Of a stretch of 35,381 nt of DNA, positions 9,206-17,363 are shown in pieces (positions within the stretch are counted from its first letter, which is position 1; each line of letters opens with the position of its first letter). The stretch is from the NCBI GenBank assembly GCA_016869645.1, contig VGDO01000040.1:1-35381 (forward strand), in the 5' to 3' direction. The position numbers and the translations under genes are program-made. Source of the DNA: Alphaproteobacteria bacterium. GTDB lineage: Bacteria; Pseudomonadota; Alphaproteobacteria; SHVW01. The notes under the pieces are model-generated. The model searched no databases. It saw only the letters and a list, made by a program, of their open reading frames with translations, and had not been told where the DNA came from.

Positions 9206-9996
9206 GCGCGACCAGCGCCATGATCATGGTCGAGGGGCTGGACGTGACGTTCGGTCATGGCCCCTCGGCGGTGCACGCGGTCAAGAATGCAAGCTTCACC
9301 GTGGCGCCGGGCGAGGCCTTCGGCATTGTCGGCGAATCCGGCTCCGGCAAGTCGACCGTCCTGCGCGCGCTCGCGGGCCTCAACCCCGCGTGGACCGGCA
9401 GCATCGTCGTCGCGGGCGAGGCACAGCCTCCCCATCGGCGTCGCGCCTTCTTCAAGCAGGTGCAGATGGTGTTCCAAGACCCATATGGGTCGCTGCATCC
9501 CCGACACACCGTCGATCGCATCCTGTCCGAGCCGGTCGCGATCCATGGCCTGGGACAGTCCGACCGCCGGATCGAGCGCGCGCTGCTCGAGGTCGGTTTG
9601 GGACCGGCTTTCCGCTTCCGCTATCCGCATCAGCTCTCGGGCGGCCAGCGCCAGCGGGTGGCCATAGCGCGCGCCCTCATCCTGGAGCCGCGCATTCTCC
9701 TGCTCGACGAGCCGACCTCGGCGCTCGATGTCTCGGTACAGGCCGAAGTCCTCAACCTGCTCGTCCGTCTCAGGCGCGAGCGCGCGCTGACCTATGTGCT
9801 GGTCACGCACAACCTGTCGGTGATCGCGCACATGTGCGGCCGGCTTGCGGTGATGAATGCGGGCCGGATTGTCGAGGAGATGACCGTGGCGCAGCTGCGC
9901 GCTGCAACGCCGCGCGAGGCCTACACGCGACAGCTGCTGCGCGCCAGTCTGGGTTACGACAGGCGGGCCGCAGACCAGTTCGAGACCTACGATTGA
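9202..9996 (+). CDS. Peptide-type ABC transporter ATPase, DppF-like, lacking the C-terminal extension
   Basis: A 264-residue nucleotide-binding subunit that completes the first importer. Walker A GESGSGKS, Q-loop MVFQDPYGSLHPRHTV (the aromatic-Gly-Ser-Leu pattern typical of DppF), signature LSGGQRQR, Walker B ILLLDEPTSALD and switch His in LVTHNLSV are all present. GTG start at 9202 overlaps the previous stop, indicating translational coupling. It ends within about 15 residues of the YTRQLLRASL segment, without the cysteine-bearing C-terminal domain typical of DppF (about 320 residues). The PAS kinase gene begins 59 bases downstream. Confidence 0.92.
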   Translation: MSATSAMIMVEGLDVTFGHGPSAVHAVKNASFTVAPGEAFGIVGESGSGKSTVLRALAGLNPAWTGSIVVAGEAQPPHRRRAFFKQVQMVFQDPYGSLHPRHTVDRILSEPVAIHGLGQSDRRIERALLEVGLGPAFRFRYPHQLSGGQRQRVAIARALILEPRILLLDEPTSALDVSVQAEVLNLLVRLRRERALTYVLVTHNLSVIAHMCGRLAVMNAGRIVEEMTVAQLRAATPREAYTRQLLRASLGYDRRAADQFETYD

Positions 9997-10055
9997 GGCG
10001 CGGCGGGCAGAACCGTCCCCCTCAGGCCACCCGCAGCGTGCGCGGTAAGGCCAGG

Positions 10056-12164
10056 ATGTCGCGACGCAGCCGGTCGAAGCCGGCGCCGTCGCCGACGAAG
10101 ACGTCAAAGACAAGAGCGTTCAAGTCGCCGGGTCCGCGCGCCAAGCGCGCCACGCCGAAGCTTGCCGACGCCAAGCTCGCCGCCGCGCTTCAGGCTGAAC
10201 GGTCGAAGCGACGGGACGCCGAGTCCGAGCTCAAGCGCCTGCGCTCGGCGGTGACGGGGCGCGAGCGCTGGCTGCTCGATGCGATCGACCGTCTGCCGAT
10301 CGGCTTCGCCATGTTCGATGCCGACGACCGCTTGGTGGTGTGCAACCGCCTCTACGGCCATTTTCACCGTGACATTCCGATCGCCCGGCCGGGGCTGAGC
10401 TATTCGGAGATTCTCAGAATGGCCATGGATTCGGTCATCGATCCGGAGATGATGAAGCCCGACCGGGAGGCGTGGTTCCGCTGGCGCATGGCGCGTCATC
10501 TCGATCCGGCCGAACCGGTCGAAGTGGTCTATCGCGACGGACGCGTCTGCCAGATGATCGAGGCGCGGACGCGCGAAGGCGGGATCATCCAGATCCGCTC
10601 CGATGTGACCGACATCCGGCGTGTCGAAGGCGAAGCTCGGCGCGGGCGCGCGCTCCTCAAGTCCATGTTCGATTCGGTGCCGGCGCTCATAAACATCAAG
10701 GATCTCGACCTGCGTTATCTCCTGGTGAACCGCGCCATGGTCGAATGGCTGCCGGCGAGCCTGGGTATTCGCTCGCCCGCGGAGGCGATCGGCAAAACGG
10801 CCAGCGAGTTGTTCGGTCACGGCCGCGGAGGTCGCGCCGAGGAGCTCGATCGCGAGGTGCTGCGCACCGGCCGGTCGGTGCCGTTCGTCGAGTTCGACGA
10901 CGTCAACGCCAAGGGCGAGCCGGCGGTCGTCGCCATGCACAAAGCGCCCGTGCGCGACGATCGCGGCAATCTGATCGGCGTGCTCACCGTGAACTTCGAT
11001 GTCACCGATCTCCGGCGCGCGCAGGCCGACGCGCGACGGATGGACGAGCGGCTGGCCGACTATGCGCAGACCTCTTCCGACTGGTTTTGGGAGACCGGGC
11101 CCGACCACCGCTTTACCTTGATCTCCGAAGGGGCGCGCATGGTCAATTCGAACCCGAACAGCCTGATCGGGCTCTGCCGCTGGGAATCGCCGCAACTGGC
11201 CGACCGCGAGCACGCCAAGTGGAGCGAGCACCGCGCCGACCACGAAGCCCGCCGCGCGTTTCGCGACTTCACCTACAGCGTCAAGACCGCCGGCGGGGCG
11301 ACCTACCATATCGCGGTCAGCGGCAAGCCGGTCTTCGACCCGGAGGGCAACTTCCAAGGCTATCGCGGCAGCGGACGTGAGGTGACCCACCAGGTCAAGC
11401 TCGAACGCGAGCTGATCGCGGCCAAGGAGCAAGCCGAGGCGGCAAGCCGCGCCAAAAGCGAGTTCCTTGCGTCGATGAGCCACGAACTGCGCACACCGCT
11501 CAACGCCATCATGGGCTTCGCCGAGGTCCTCATGTCGGAGTTGATCGGCCCGCTCGGCGAGCCGCGCTACCGCGAATACGCACGTGACATCCACATGAGC
11601 GGGTCACACCTGCTCGATGTCATCAGCGACGTGCTCGACATGGCCAAGATCGAGGCGCGGCGCTTCGAGGTCCATCCGATCGAGCTGTCATTGTCCGCCG
11701 AGGTCGACAGCTGCCTGAGCATGGTGGCGGAGACGGCACGTTCGGCGGGCCTCCATCTGGCCAACGAGATGGCGGTCTACTCGATGCGCTGCGTGGCGGA
11801 TCGCCGCGCGTTGCGTCAAATCCTGCTCAACCTGCTGTCCAACGCGATCAAGTTCACGCCCAAAGGCGGCCGCGTTTCGATTCAGGCCGACAGCGTCAAG
11901 GAAGCGAGCGGGCAGGCGATGGTCAGGATCACGGTGACCGATACGGGCATCGGCATTCCGCCCGACCAGCTGCCCCGGCTCGGACGGCCGTTCGAGCAGG
12001 TCGCCAGCGTGTTCGACCGGCGCCAAAGCGGATCGGGCCTCGGGCTTGCGCTGTCGCGCTCGCTGGTCGAAATGCATGGCGGTCACCTGAATATCGCGAG
12101 CCGGGTCGGCGAGGGGACCAAGGTTGAAATCTGGCTGCCTCTCAAGCAGGCCAAATCAGCCTGA
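10056..12164 (+). CDS. Soluble PAS-domain hybrid-less sensor histidine kinase (DivJ/PleC-like core)
   Basis: A 702-residue kinase with no membrane segment or signal peptide. A basic, low-complexity N-terminus is followed by a short coiled coil (about 40-68). A PAS_7-type domain covers about 70-188, a second PAS about 198-325, a third about 336-445 (SSDWFWETGPDHRFTLIS). The HisKA domain has the H-box MSHELRTPLNAIMGFAEVL with the phospho-accepting His476 and the GPLGEPRYREYARDIHMSG stretch characteristic of alphaproteobacterial kinases. The HATPase_c domain has the N-box (Asn596), DTGIGIP (Asp629) and GSGLGLALS. The start at 10056 has AAGG upstream. No receiver domain or response regulator gene is nearby, so its partner is elsewhere. 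Its position directly after the ABC operon suggests a link to import, but this is only inference. Confidence 0.9.
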   Translation: MSRRSRSKPAPSPTKTSKTRAFKSPGPRAKRATPKLADAKLAAALQAERSKRRDAESELKRLRSAVTGRERWLLDAIDRLPIGFAMFDADDRLVVCNRLYGHFHRDIPIARPGLSYSEILRMAMDSVIDPEMMKPDREAWFRWRMARHLDPAEPVEVVYRDGRVCQMIEARTREGGIIQIRSDVTDIRRVEGEARRGRALLKSMFDSVPALINIKDLDLRYLLVNRAMVEWLPASLGIRSPAEAIGKTASELFGHGRGGRAEELDREVLRTGRSVPFVEFDDVNAKGEPAVVAMHKAPVRDDRGNLIGVLTVNFDVTDLRRAQADARRMDERLADYAQTSSDWFWETGPDHRFTLISEGARMVNSNPNSLIGLCRWESPQLADREHAKWSEHRADHEARRAFRDFTYSVKTAGGATYHIAVSGKPVFDPEGNFQGYRGSGREVTHQVKLERELIAAKEQAEAASRAKSEFLASMSHELRTPLNAIMGFAEVLMSELIGPLGEPRYREYARDIHMSGSHLLDVISDVLDMAKIEARRFEVHPIELSLSAEVDSCLSMVAETARSAGLHLANEMAVYSMRCVADRRALRQILLNLLSNAIKFTPKGGRVSIQADSVKEASGQAMVRITVTDTGIGIPPDQLPRLGRPFEQVASVFDRRQSGSGLGLALSRSLVEMHGGHLNIASRVGEGTKVEIWLPLKQAKSA

Positions 12165-12232
12165 ACGGCCGCGCCAATTCGGCTTCCCTCGCTCCCCTTG
12201 ACGCTGGAACGCCCGTGCCGGAACCTGCCCCC

Positions 12233-12763
12233 ATGAGCCACGGCGAGGCATTGCGCCTGCACATCGGCGGCACGGAGGCCAAGGAGGGCTGGAAGATCCT
12301 CAACGTCCAGCCCGGCCCCCATGTCGACTTCGTCGGTTCGTGCACCTCGCTCGCGCAATTCGCCGACGGGAGCGTCGAGGAGGTCTATGCGTCCCACGTC
12401 CTCGAGCATCTCGGGTTTCGCGACGAGCTGCCGCAGGCGCTGCGCGAGATCCACCGCGTGCTCAAGCCGGGGGGATTGTGCCGCATCAGCGTCCCGGACT
12501 TCGAGACGCTGTGCCAGCTTTTCGTCCATCCCCAGGTGCCGGCCGACCAGAAATTCTCGCTGATGATGAACATGTTCGGCGCCCAGGAGGATGCCTACGA
12601 CCTGCACCGCATCGGCTTCACGGCCGATTTCATGTTCAGCTTCCTGGCGCAGGCCGGGTTTGGCCGTTTTCGCCGCGTCCCGTGCTTCGACCTGTTCAAC
12701 GACTTCAGCAAGGCCCAGCGTTTCGGCGTGCCGATCAGCCTGAACGTCGAGGCTTACAAATAG
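12233..12763 (+). CDS. Methyltransferase-like protein (COG4627-type) with degenerate SAM loop
   Basis: A 176-residue protein resembling small SAM-dependent methyltransferases often found with glycan genes. The N-terminus LRLHIGGTEAKEGWKILNV matches the LNIGCG...GW pattern of that group, but the SAM-binding GCG is replaced by GGT. The middle region FADGSVEEVYASHVLEHL and the REIHRVLKPGGLCRISVPDFE segment are typical motif II/III sequences. I chose the ATG at 12233 because homology starts there; a GTG at 12215 would add six residues. It begins 68 bases after the kinase gene and ends 10 bases before the PLP enzyme, suggesting co-transcription. Whether it still binds SAM is unclear. Confidence 0.72.
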   Translation: MSHGEALRLHIGGTEAKEGWKILNVQPGPHVDFVGSCTSLAQFADGSVEEVYASHVLEHLGFRDELPQALREIHRVLKPGGLCRISVPDFETLCQLFVHPQVPADQKFSLMMNMFGAQEDAYDLHRIGFTADFMFSFLAQAGFGRFRRVPCFDLFNDFSKAQRFGVPISLNVEAYK

Positions 12764-12773
12764 GGCACCCCGC

Positions 12774-14129
12774 ATGCGCGCGCGCACCGTCGACGATCCG
12801 CCCTCCCACCGTCTCCCCTGGATGCCGGCCGATTGTCAGCGCACGATCCGGGAAATCGAGGGTCGCCTGCTGGGCGGCGGCAGCGACGACATCGAGCGGC
12901 ATCTGCGCCGCCTGGTCGACGAGCATGAGCGGCATATGGACCGCGAGACGATCGGGCTCAATGCAGGCACCAATGTGATGAACCCGCGCGCCGCCGAGAT
13001 GCTGGCGCGCTCGCTCGGCAATCGACCGTCGCTCGGCTACCCCGGCGACAAGTACGAGATGGGCATGCAGTTCGCCGAGCAGATCGAGGTGGTGGCCGAC
13101 GCCCTGGTGCGCCGATTGTTCGGCGCCGCCTATGCCGAGATCCGCGTCGGTTCGGGCGCGCTCGCCAATCTCTATGTCTTCATGGCGACCTGCGCGCCGG
13201 GTGACCGCATCATGGCGTTCCCGCCGGAGATGGGCGGCCACGTCACCCACCACCGGGCCGGAGCGGCCGGTCTCTACGGCCTGGAAATCCATCCGGTGCC
13301 CTATGACGCCCAGCGCATGGCGATCGATCTCGATCGGCTCAGGACGGAGGCTCGCCGGCTGCGTCCCAAGCTGATCACGGTCGCGGGCTCGCTGTGCCTG
13401 TTTCCCTACGACGTCGGCGCTGTCCGAGCGATCTCCGACGAGGTCGGCGCCCGCGTGCTCTACGATGCCGCACACATGGGGGGCATCATTGCCGGCGGCC
13501 GGTTCCAGGCGCCGCTCGCCGATGGCGCGCATGTCATGACCATGTCGACCTACAAGGCCTATGGCGGACCGCCTGCCGGCCTCGTGGTGACGAACGACGC
13601 GGCGCTCGCCGCGCGGCTGGACAAGATCGCCTATCCCGGGATGACCGCCAATTTCGACGTCGGCAAGACGGCGGCGCTCGCCCTGGCGACGCTCGATCTG
13701 ATCGAGCACGGCCGCGCCTATGCCGATGCGTGCGTGGCCAACGCCCAGGCGCTTGCGACGGCACTCGCCGCCGAAGGCTTGCCGGTCCACGAGGTGCGCG
13801 GCCGCGGCCATACCGAGAGCCACCACCTGGCAATCCATGCGGCCCCCTTCGGCGGGGGGCAGACCGCGTCCAAGCGGCTCGCGCAAGCCCATCTGCTGAT
13901 GTGCGGCATCGGCCTGCCGCTTCCGGCGGTCGCGGACGACCTCAACGGCATACGGCTCGGCACGCAGGAAGTGACACGCTGGGGCATGCAGCCGGCCGAC
14001 ATGTCGTGGATCGCGCGCGCCATCGCGCGCGTGCTCAAGTCTAATCAGCCGGTCGAAGCGCTGCGCGCGGAGGTGGTCGACTTTCGGAAGGGCTTTCAGT
14101 CCCTTCACTTCATCCGCGGCGGAGTCTAG
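12774..14129 (+). CDS. SHMT-fold PLP-dependent enzyme, atypical active site
   Basis: A 451-residue fold-type I PLP enzyme related to serine hydroxymethyltransferase. Matching elements are YPGDKYEMG, GGHVTHH (the PLP-stacking His), YDAAHMGGIIAGG (the PLP-nitrogen Asp and the AH motif), the presumed PLP lysine K261 in TMSTYKAYGGPPAG, and the C-terminal RLGTQEVTRWGM. In SHMT the N-terminal catalytic glutamate lies in a SEN motif. Here the aligned segment reads GLNAGTNVMNPRA, so that Glu is missing. The lysine context (STYKAYGGPPAG) also differs from the TTTHKTLRGPRGG form. It may be a transaldolase, an alpha-methylserine or threonine aldolase-type enzyme rather than a folate-dependent SHMT. The ATG at 12774 is 10 bases after the methyltransferase-like gene. 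Confidence 0.75.
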   Translation: MRARTVDDPPSHRLPWMPADCQRTIREIEGRLLGGGSDDIERHLRRLVDEHERHMDRETIGLNAGTNVMNPRAAEMLARSLGNRPSLGYPGDKYEMGMQFAEQIEVVADALVRRLFGAAYAEIRVGSGALANLYVFMATCAPGDRIMAFPPEMGGHVTHHRAGAAGLYGLEIHPVPYDAQRMAIDLDRLRTEARRLRPKLITVAGSLCLFPYDVGAVRAISDEVGARVLYDAAHMGGIIAGGRFQAPLADGAHVMTMSTYKAYGGPPAGLVVTNDAALAARLDKIAYPGMTANFDVGKTAALALATLDLIEHGRAYADACVANAQALATALAAEGLPVHEVRGRGHTESHHLAIHAAPFGGGQTASKRLAQAHLLMCGIGLPLPAVADDLNGIRLGTQEVTRWGMQPADMSWIARAIARVLKSNQPVEALRAEVVDFRKGFQSLHFIRGGV

Positions 14130-14145
14130 ATGGGATCGTGTCGCA

Positions 14146-14162
14146 TTGAAGCGCGGCTTCAA
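14146..14162. terminator. Hairpin between convergent SHMT-like and NUDIX genes
   Basis: A perfect 7-bp stem TTGAAGC/GCTTCAA with a GCG loop sits in the 43-base gap between convergent stops. A second stem ACGTGA/TCACGT (14162-14178) overlaps the NUDIX stop. Position suggests a shared bidirectional terminator. There is no T-run, so this is tentative. Confidence 0.4.
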
Positions 14163-14172
14163 CGTGACCCGA

Positions 14173-14841
14173 TCACGTCCCGGAGCACTTGGTTCGTCCC
14201 TTTGGCGCAGCCCAGCGCCGGCGCAGCTCGGCTCGGTTGAGCGCCAGCCATTGCAGCGCAATGATGGTGATGGCGTTGTCGATCAAGCCACGCTTCATGA
14301 GCTTCACGGCCTGCGCATAGCTCAGCACATGCACGCGGATGTCCTCGTGCTCGTCGGCGAGCCCCGCCGGCGCTCCGCTCTTCACGCCTTTGAGGTCGAC
14401 GCGTCCGCAATAGAGCATGACGTATTCGCTGCAGCCGCCGGGACTCACATAGAAATTGCAGACATGAACGATTTGGGTGGCCGAGGCTCCGGCTTCCTCG
14501 ATAGTTTCGCGCTGGGCGACATCCTCCGGCGTCTCGCCCGGTTTGATGATCCCAGCGACCACTTCGAGCGTCCAGGGCCGCTCGGAACCTTCGGTGAACA
14601 CGCCGGCGCGGAACTGCTCGACCAGCAGAAGGCGATCGAGAACCGGGTCGTAGGGCAGGAGGCCCGCGGCATTGGCGCGCACGAACACCTCGCGTTCGAT
14701 GCGCGGCGACCAGGTCCCGTCGAACTGCCGGTGCCGGAGATGCATCAGGTCGAGCTGGAAGAAGCCCTGAAACGGCGTTGTGCGATCGAGCACGCGAACG
14801 TCGCGCCGTCGCAAATTTCTGATTGATTTTATCGATGTCAT
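14173..14841 (-). CDS. NUDIX hydrolase, ADP-ribose pyrophosphatase-like
   Basis: A 222-residue cytosolic NUDIX enzyme that likely hydrolyses ADP-ribose or related nucleoside diphosphates. The Nudix box is intact: the Gly of AGIIKPGE, Glu after five residues, and the metal-binding RETIEEAGA. Upstream are VLVRANAAGLLPYDP-like and LLLVEQFRAGVF segments, the substrate-facing strand of the ADP-ribose pyrophosphatase (NudF) subfamily. Downstream, FYVSPGGCSEYVMLYCGRVDL is the subfamily's typical SPG...E segment. ATG at 14841 lacks a good ribosome site; it begins nine bases after the stop of the upstream GNAT gene, so translational coupling is likely. About 30 C-terminal residues are basic and less conserved. 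Confidence 0.88.
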   Translation of the reverse strand: MTSIKSIRNLRRRDVRVLDRTTPFQGFFQLDLMHLRHRQFDGTWSPRIEREVFVRANAAGLLPYDPVLDRLLLVEQFRAGVFTEGSERPWTLEVVAGIIKPGETPEDVAQRETIEEAGASATQIVHVCNFYVSPGGCSEYVMLYCGRVDLKGVKSGAPAGLADEHEDIRVHVLSYAQAVKLMKRGLIDNAITIIALQWLALNRAELRRRWAAPKGRTKCSGT

Positions 14842-14850
14842 TTCAACGAA

Positions 14851-15345
14851 CTAAATTTCATCCTTCAACAATTGCATGAGCTTATCTGCGGTCAGGCGAT
14901 AGACCAGTTTTTCGCCCCGCAGCATGGAGCCGAGCGCGCGATAGAAACGCTGCGAGCCGCGATTCCATTTATCCGCCGTCCAGTCGATGTGCGGGATCTG
15001 CCGCTCTTCGGCGATCTCGGCCAGACGCAGCATCAGCTTGCGGCCGACGCCCTGGCCGCGCGCGCGCTCGACGACGTAGAGATCCTGGATGAACAGGATG
15101 CGATAGTTGGCCGCGAGCGAGAACATTTCCTGGAAGATCAGGATGCCGATCAGCTCCGACCAGCGCTTGGCGAGCAGGATTTCGACCCCCGGCGGCGGTC
15201 CGATGCCGTGACGTCGGATCTGTTCAGCGACGGCAGGGATCGGGCCGGGCGGCGAAATCTCGTAGAATGCCAAAAGTTCGCGATTGAGCACGGCAATCGC
15301 CTCGGCATCGGCGACGGTGGCAAAGCCGATTTGGACTTCCGACAT
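14851..15345 (-). CDS. GNAT-family N-acetyltransferase
   Basis: A 164-residue acetyltransferase of the GNAT superfamily. The acetyl-CoA-binding motif A is clear: IQDLYVVERARGQGVGRKLMLRLAEIA, with the R-x-x-G-x-G turn. It is preceded by an LIGILIFQEMFSLAANYRILF strand and followed by HIDWTADKWNRGSQRFYRALGS, the motif B region with the catalytic-position Tyr. I chose ATG 15345, where homology starts (EVQIGFATVADAEAI). It is first in a two-gene operon with the NUDIX hydrolase. The acceptor substrate is unknown. Confidence 0.86.
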   Translation of the reverse strand: MSEVQIGFATVADAEAIAVLNRELLAFYEISPPGPIPAVAEQIRRHGIGPPPGVEILLAKRWSELIGILIFQEMFSLAANYRILFIQDLYVVERARGQGVGRKLMLRLAEIAEERQIPHIDWTADKWNRGSQRFYRALGSMLRGEKLVYRLTADKLMQLLKDEI

Positions 15346-15487
15346 GGGCGAGGCGTGCACCTCGGTAGTGGTTCCGGCCACGAGCCGAGGACGGCAGGCG
15401 GGACGCCCATCCTGGGATGATCGGCTTGAAAAGGCCAGGGCCAAGTGGTGCCATGGCCCCCACCGTTGCCATGAAAGTGTTCGCACC

Positions 15488-16717
15488 ATGCAGATCATAT
15501 CCGAGCGAATAGGCTTCAAAGGTAGCTTTGACGCTGCACTTGCCGCGCGGCTCGACCGACCTGCCGGGCCGATACGCGCGTTCGCGTTGTTTGCCCATTG
15601 CTTCACCTGCTCGAAGGACGTCTTCGCCGCCTCGCGCATCGCGCGCGGTCTGGCCGAGCAAGGCATCGCGGTGCTGCGTTTCGATTTCACCGGACTCGGC
15701 GCCAGCGAGGGCGAGTTCGCCAACACCAACTTCTCCTCCAACGTCGAGGATCTGGTGGCCGCGGCGGAATTCCTGCGTGCGAACCATCGGGCGCCGAGCA
15801 TTCTGGTCGGTCACAGCCTGGGCGGCGCGGCGGTGCTGGTGGCGGCCGCGCGCGTTCCCGAATGCCGGGCGGTCGTGACGATCGCAGCGCCTGCCGATCC
15901 CATCCATGTTCAGCACCTGATCCAGCCGGCGGTGACGGAGATCGAGTCCGCGGGAGAGGCGGAGGTCAAGCTGGCCGGGCGGACGTTTCGGATCCGCAAG
16001 CAGTTTCTCGACGACATCAGGGGTCAGTCGCTCGGCGCCATTCTCGGCGGGTTGAAACGCGCCCTTCTGATCTTCCACGCACCTCTCGATGGTACGGTCG
16101 GGATCGAGAATGCCGGGCTGATCTTCCAGGCGGCGCGGCATCCCAAGAGCTTCGTCTCGCTCGACGGCGCCGATCACCTCCTGTCGCGCCACGAGGATGC
16201 CGCCTACGTGGCTACCGTGCTGGCAGGCTGGGCGTCGCGTTATGTGCCGGCCCTCGGCGTACCATCGGCGGAAGCGGAGCCGCCGATGCCGACCGGGGTG
16301 GTCTTGGTCGAGGAAGCCCATGCCGGCAAGTTCACCCAGCGCGTGCGCGTCGGCACTCACCTGCTGACGGCCGATGAGCCGATCGCCGCCGGCGGCAACG
16401 ATCGCGGGCCGGGGCCTTATGATTTTCTTCTCGCCGGGCTCGGCGCGTGCACTTCGATGACATTGCGTATGTATGCCGACCACAAGAACTGGCCGCTCGA
16501 GCACACGCGCGTCGAACTGTCCCACGCCAAGATCCATGCCGAGGACTGCGCCACCTGCGAAACCAAGGAGGGCAAGATCGACCGGATCGAGCGCCGCATC
16601 AGTCTGGGCGGCCCGCTGTCAGAGGAGCAGCGCCAGCGCTTGCTCGAGATTGCCGACAGATGTCCGGTCCATCGCACGCTGCATGGCGAGATTCTGGTCG
16701 AGAGCCGACTGATCTAG
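15488..16717 (+). CDS. Bifunctional alpha/beta hydrolase-OsmC fusion protein
   Basis: A 409-residue two-domain protein. Residues 1 to about 255 form an alpha/beta hydrolase: the [12 protein letters not shown] strand, nucleophile Ser110 in GHSLGG, an acid in HAPLDGTV and the catalytic His in GADHLLS. Residues about 270-409 form an OsmC/Ohr-type peroxidase domain: [19 protein letters not shown] with the peroxidatic Cys321 and the resolving Cys392 in DRCPVHRTL. OsmC proteins reduce organic hydroperoxides through this Cys pair. The fusion is a known architecture; the hydrolase may release peroxidised acyl groups for the OsmC half. An extra CATC motif lies between the two redox Cys. It starts at ATG 15488 and is followed three bases later by sixA. 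Confidence 0.9.
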   Translation: MQIISERIGFKGSFDAALAARLDRPAGPIRAFALFAHCFTCSKDVFAASRIARGLAEQGIAVLRFDFTGLGASEGEFANTNFSSNVEDLVAAAEFLRANHRAPSILVGHSLGGAAVLVAAARVPECRAVVTIAAPADPIHVQHLIQPAVTEIESAGEAEVKLAGRTFRIRKQFLDDIRGQSLGAILGGLKRALLIFHAPLDGTVGIENAGLIFQAARHPKSFVSLDGADHLLSRHEDAAYVATVLAGWASRYVPALGVPSAEAEPPMPTGVVLVEEAHAGKFTQRVRVGTHLLTADEPIAAGGNDRGPGPYDFLLAGLGACTSMTLRMYADHKNWPLEHTRVELSHAKIHAEDCATCETKEGKIDRIERRISLGGPLSEEQRQRLLEIADRCPVHRTLHGEILVESRLI

Positions 16718-16720
16718 GCC

Positions 16721-17236
16721 ATGGTCGCGCTCTACCTGCTGCGTCACGCCAAATCGTCCTGGGACGACCCCGCTCTCGACGATCACGACCGGCCGCTCAA
16801 CAATCGTGGCCGCCGCGCGGCCGATATGATCGGCGCCGAGATGGCCAAGCGCCGGCTGAAGCCGGATCTCGTGTTGTGCTCGACCGCGCTGCGGGCGCGC
16901 GAGACGCTCGATCGCATCCTGCCGCATCTCGGCACGGTCGACATCAGCCACGAGCGCGGGCTCTACCTGGCCAGCAGATCCCGCATCGTTTCCCGGCTCA
17001 AGCACATCGACGACGGGATCGGCCGTGCCCTCGTCGTCGGGCATGAGCCCGGCATCGGCGCAACCGCGGTCGCGCTCGCGGGGCCCGACAGCGATCCCGA
17101 AGCTTGCCGGCGCATGACCGCCAAGTACCCGACCGGAGCGCTTGCCGTGATTGATTTTCCAGATATCCACTGGTCCGATCTGCGCGCCGGGGCCGGAATC
17201 CTGAAATCATTCATTGTCCCCAAATCATTAGAGTAG
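16721..17236 (+). CDS. sixA: SixA-type phosphohistidine phosphatase
   Basis: A 171-residue single-domain histidine phosphatase. The family opener is LLRHAKSSWDDP, with nucleophile His9 and the K-S-S-W pattern specific to SixA. LNNRGRRAADMIG, an STALRARETLD segment and the second catalytic His108 in VVGHEPGIG complete the active site. SixA enzymes dephosphorylate phosphohistidine proteins, including HPt domains and the nitrogen-related PTS. ATG 16721 is three bases after the hydrolase-OsmC stop, so the two are co-transcribed. The next gene encodes a CHAD-domain protein, a frequent SixA neighbour. Confidence 0.88.
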   Translation: MVALYLLRHAKSSWDDPALDDHDRPLNNRGRRAADMIGAEMAKRRLKPDLVLCSTALRARETLDRILPHLGTVDISHERGLYLASRSRIVSRLKHIDDGIGRALVVGHEPGIGATAVALAGPDSDPEACRRMTAKYPTGALAVIDFPDIHWSDLRAGAGILKSFIVPKSLE

Positions 17237-17363
17237 GATGTTAAGAATTCTGATCAACATATTGAAAAATGGGGATTGTCTCGACCCTGTCATCAAAGAG
17301 TAACGGTACTTTCGAACTGCCATCGGCTAGCTTGCGGCGCGCTGCTAGACTTCGTGCTACGCC

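Noticed and set aside
10104..11594. A 496-codon minus-strand open frame opposite the PAS kinase
   Set aside because: It is the antisense of a well-defined PAS/HisKA/HATPase gene and has no domain of its own.
10056..12164. Hybrid kinase with a receiver domain
   Set aside because: The protein ends directly after the ATP-binding domain; no receiver Asp/Lys pattern follows.
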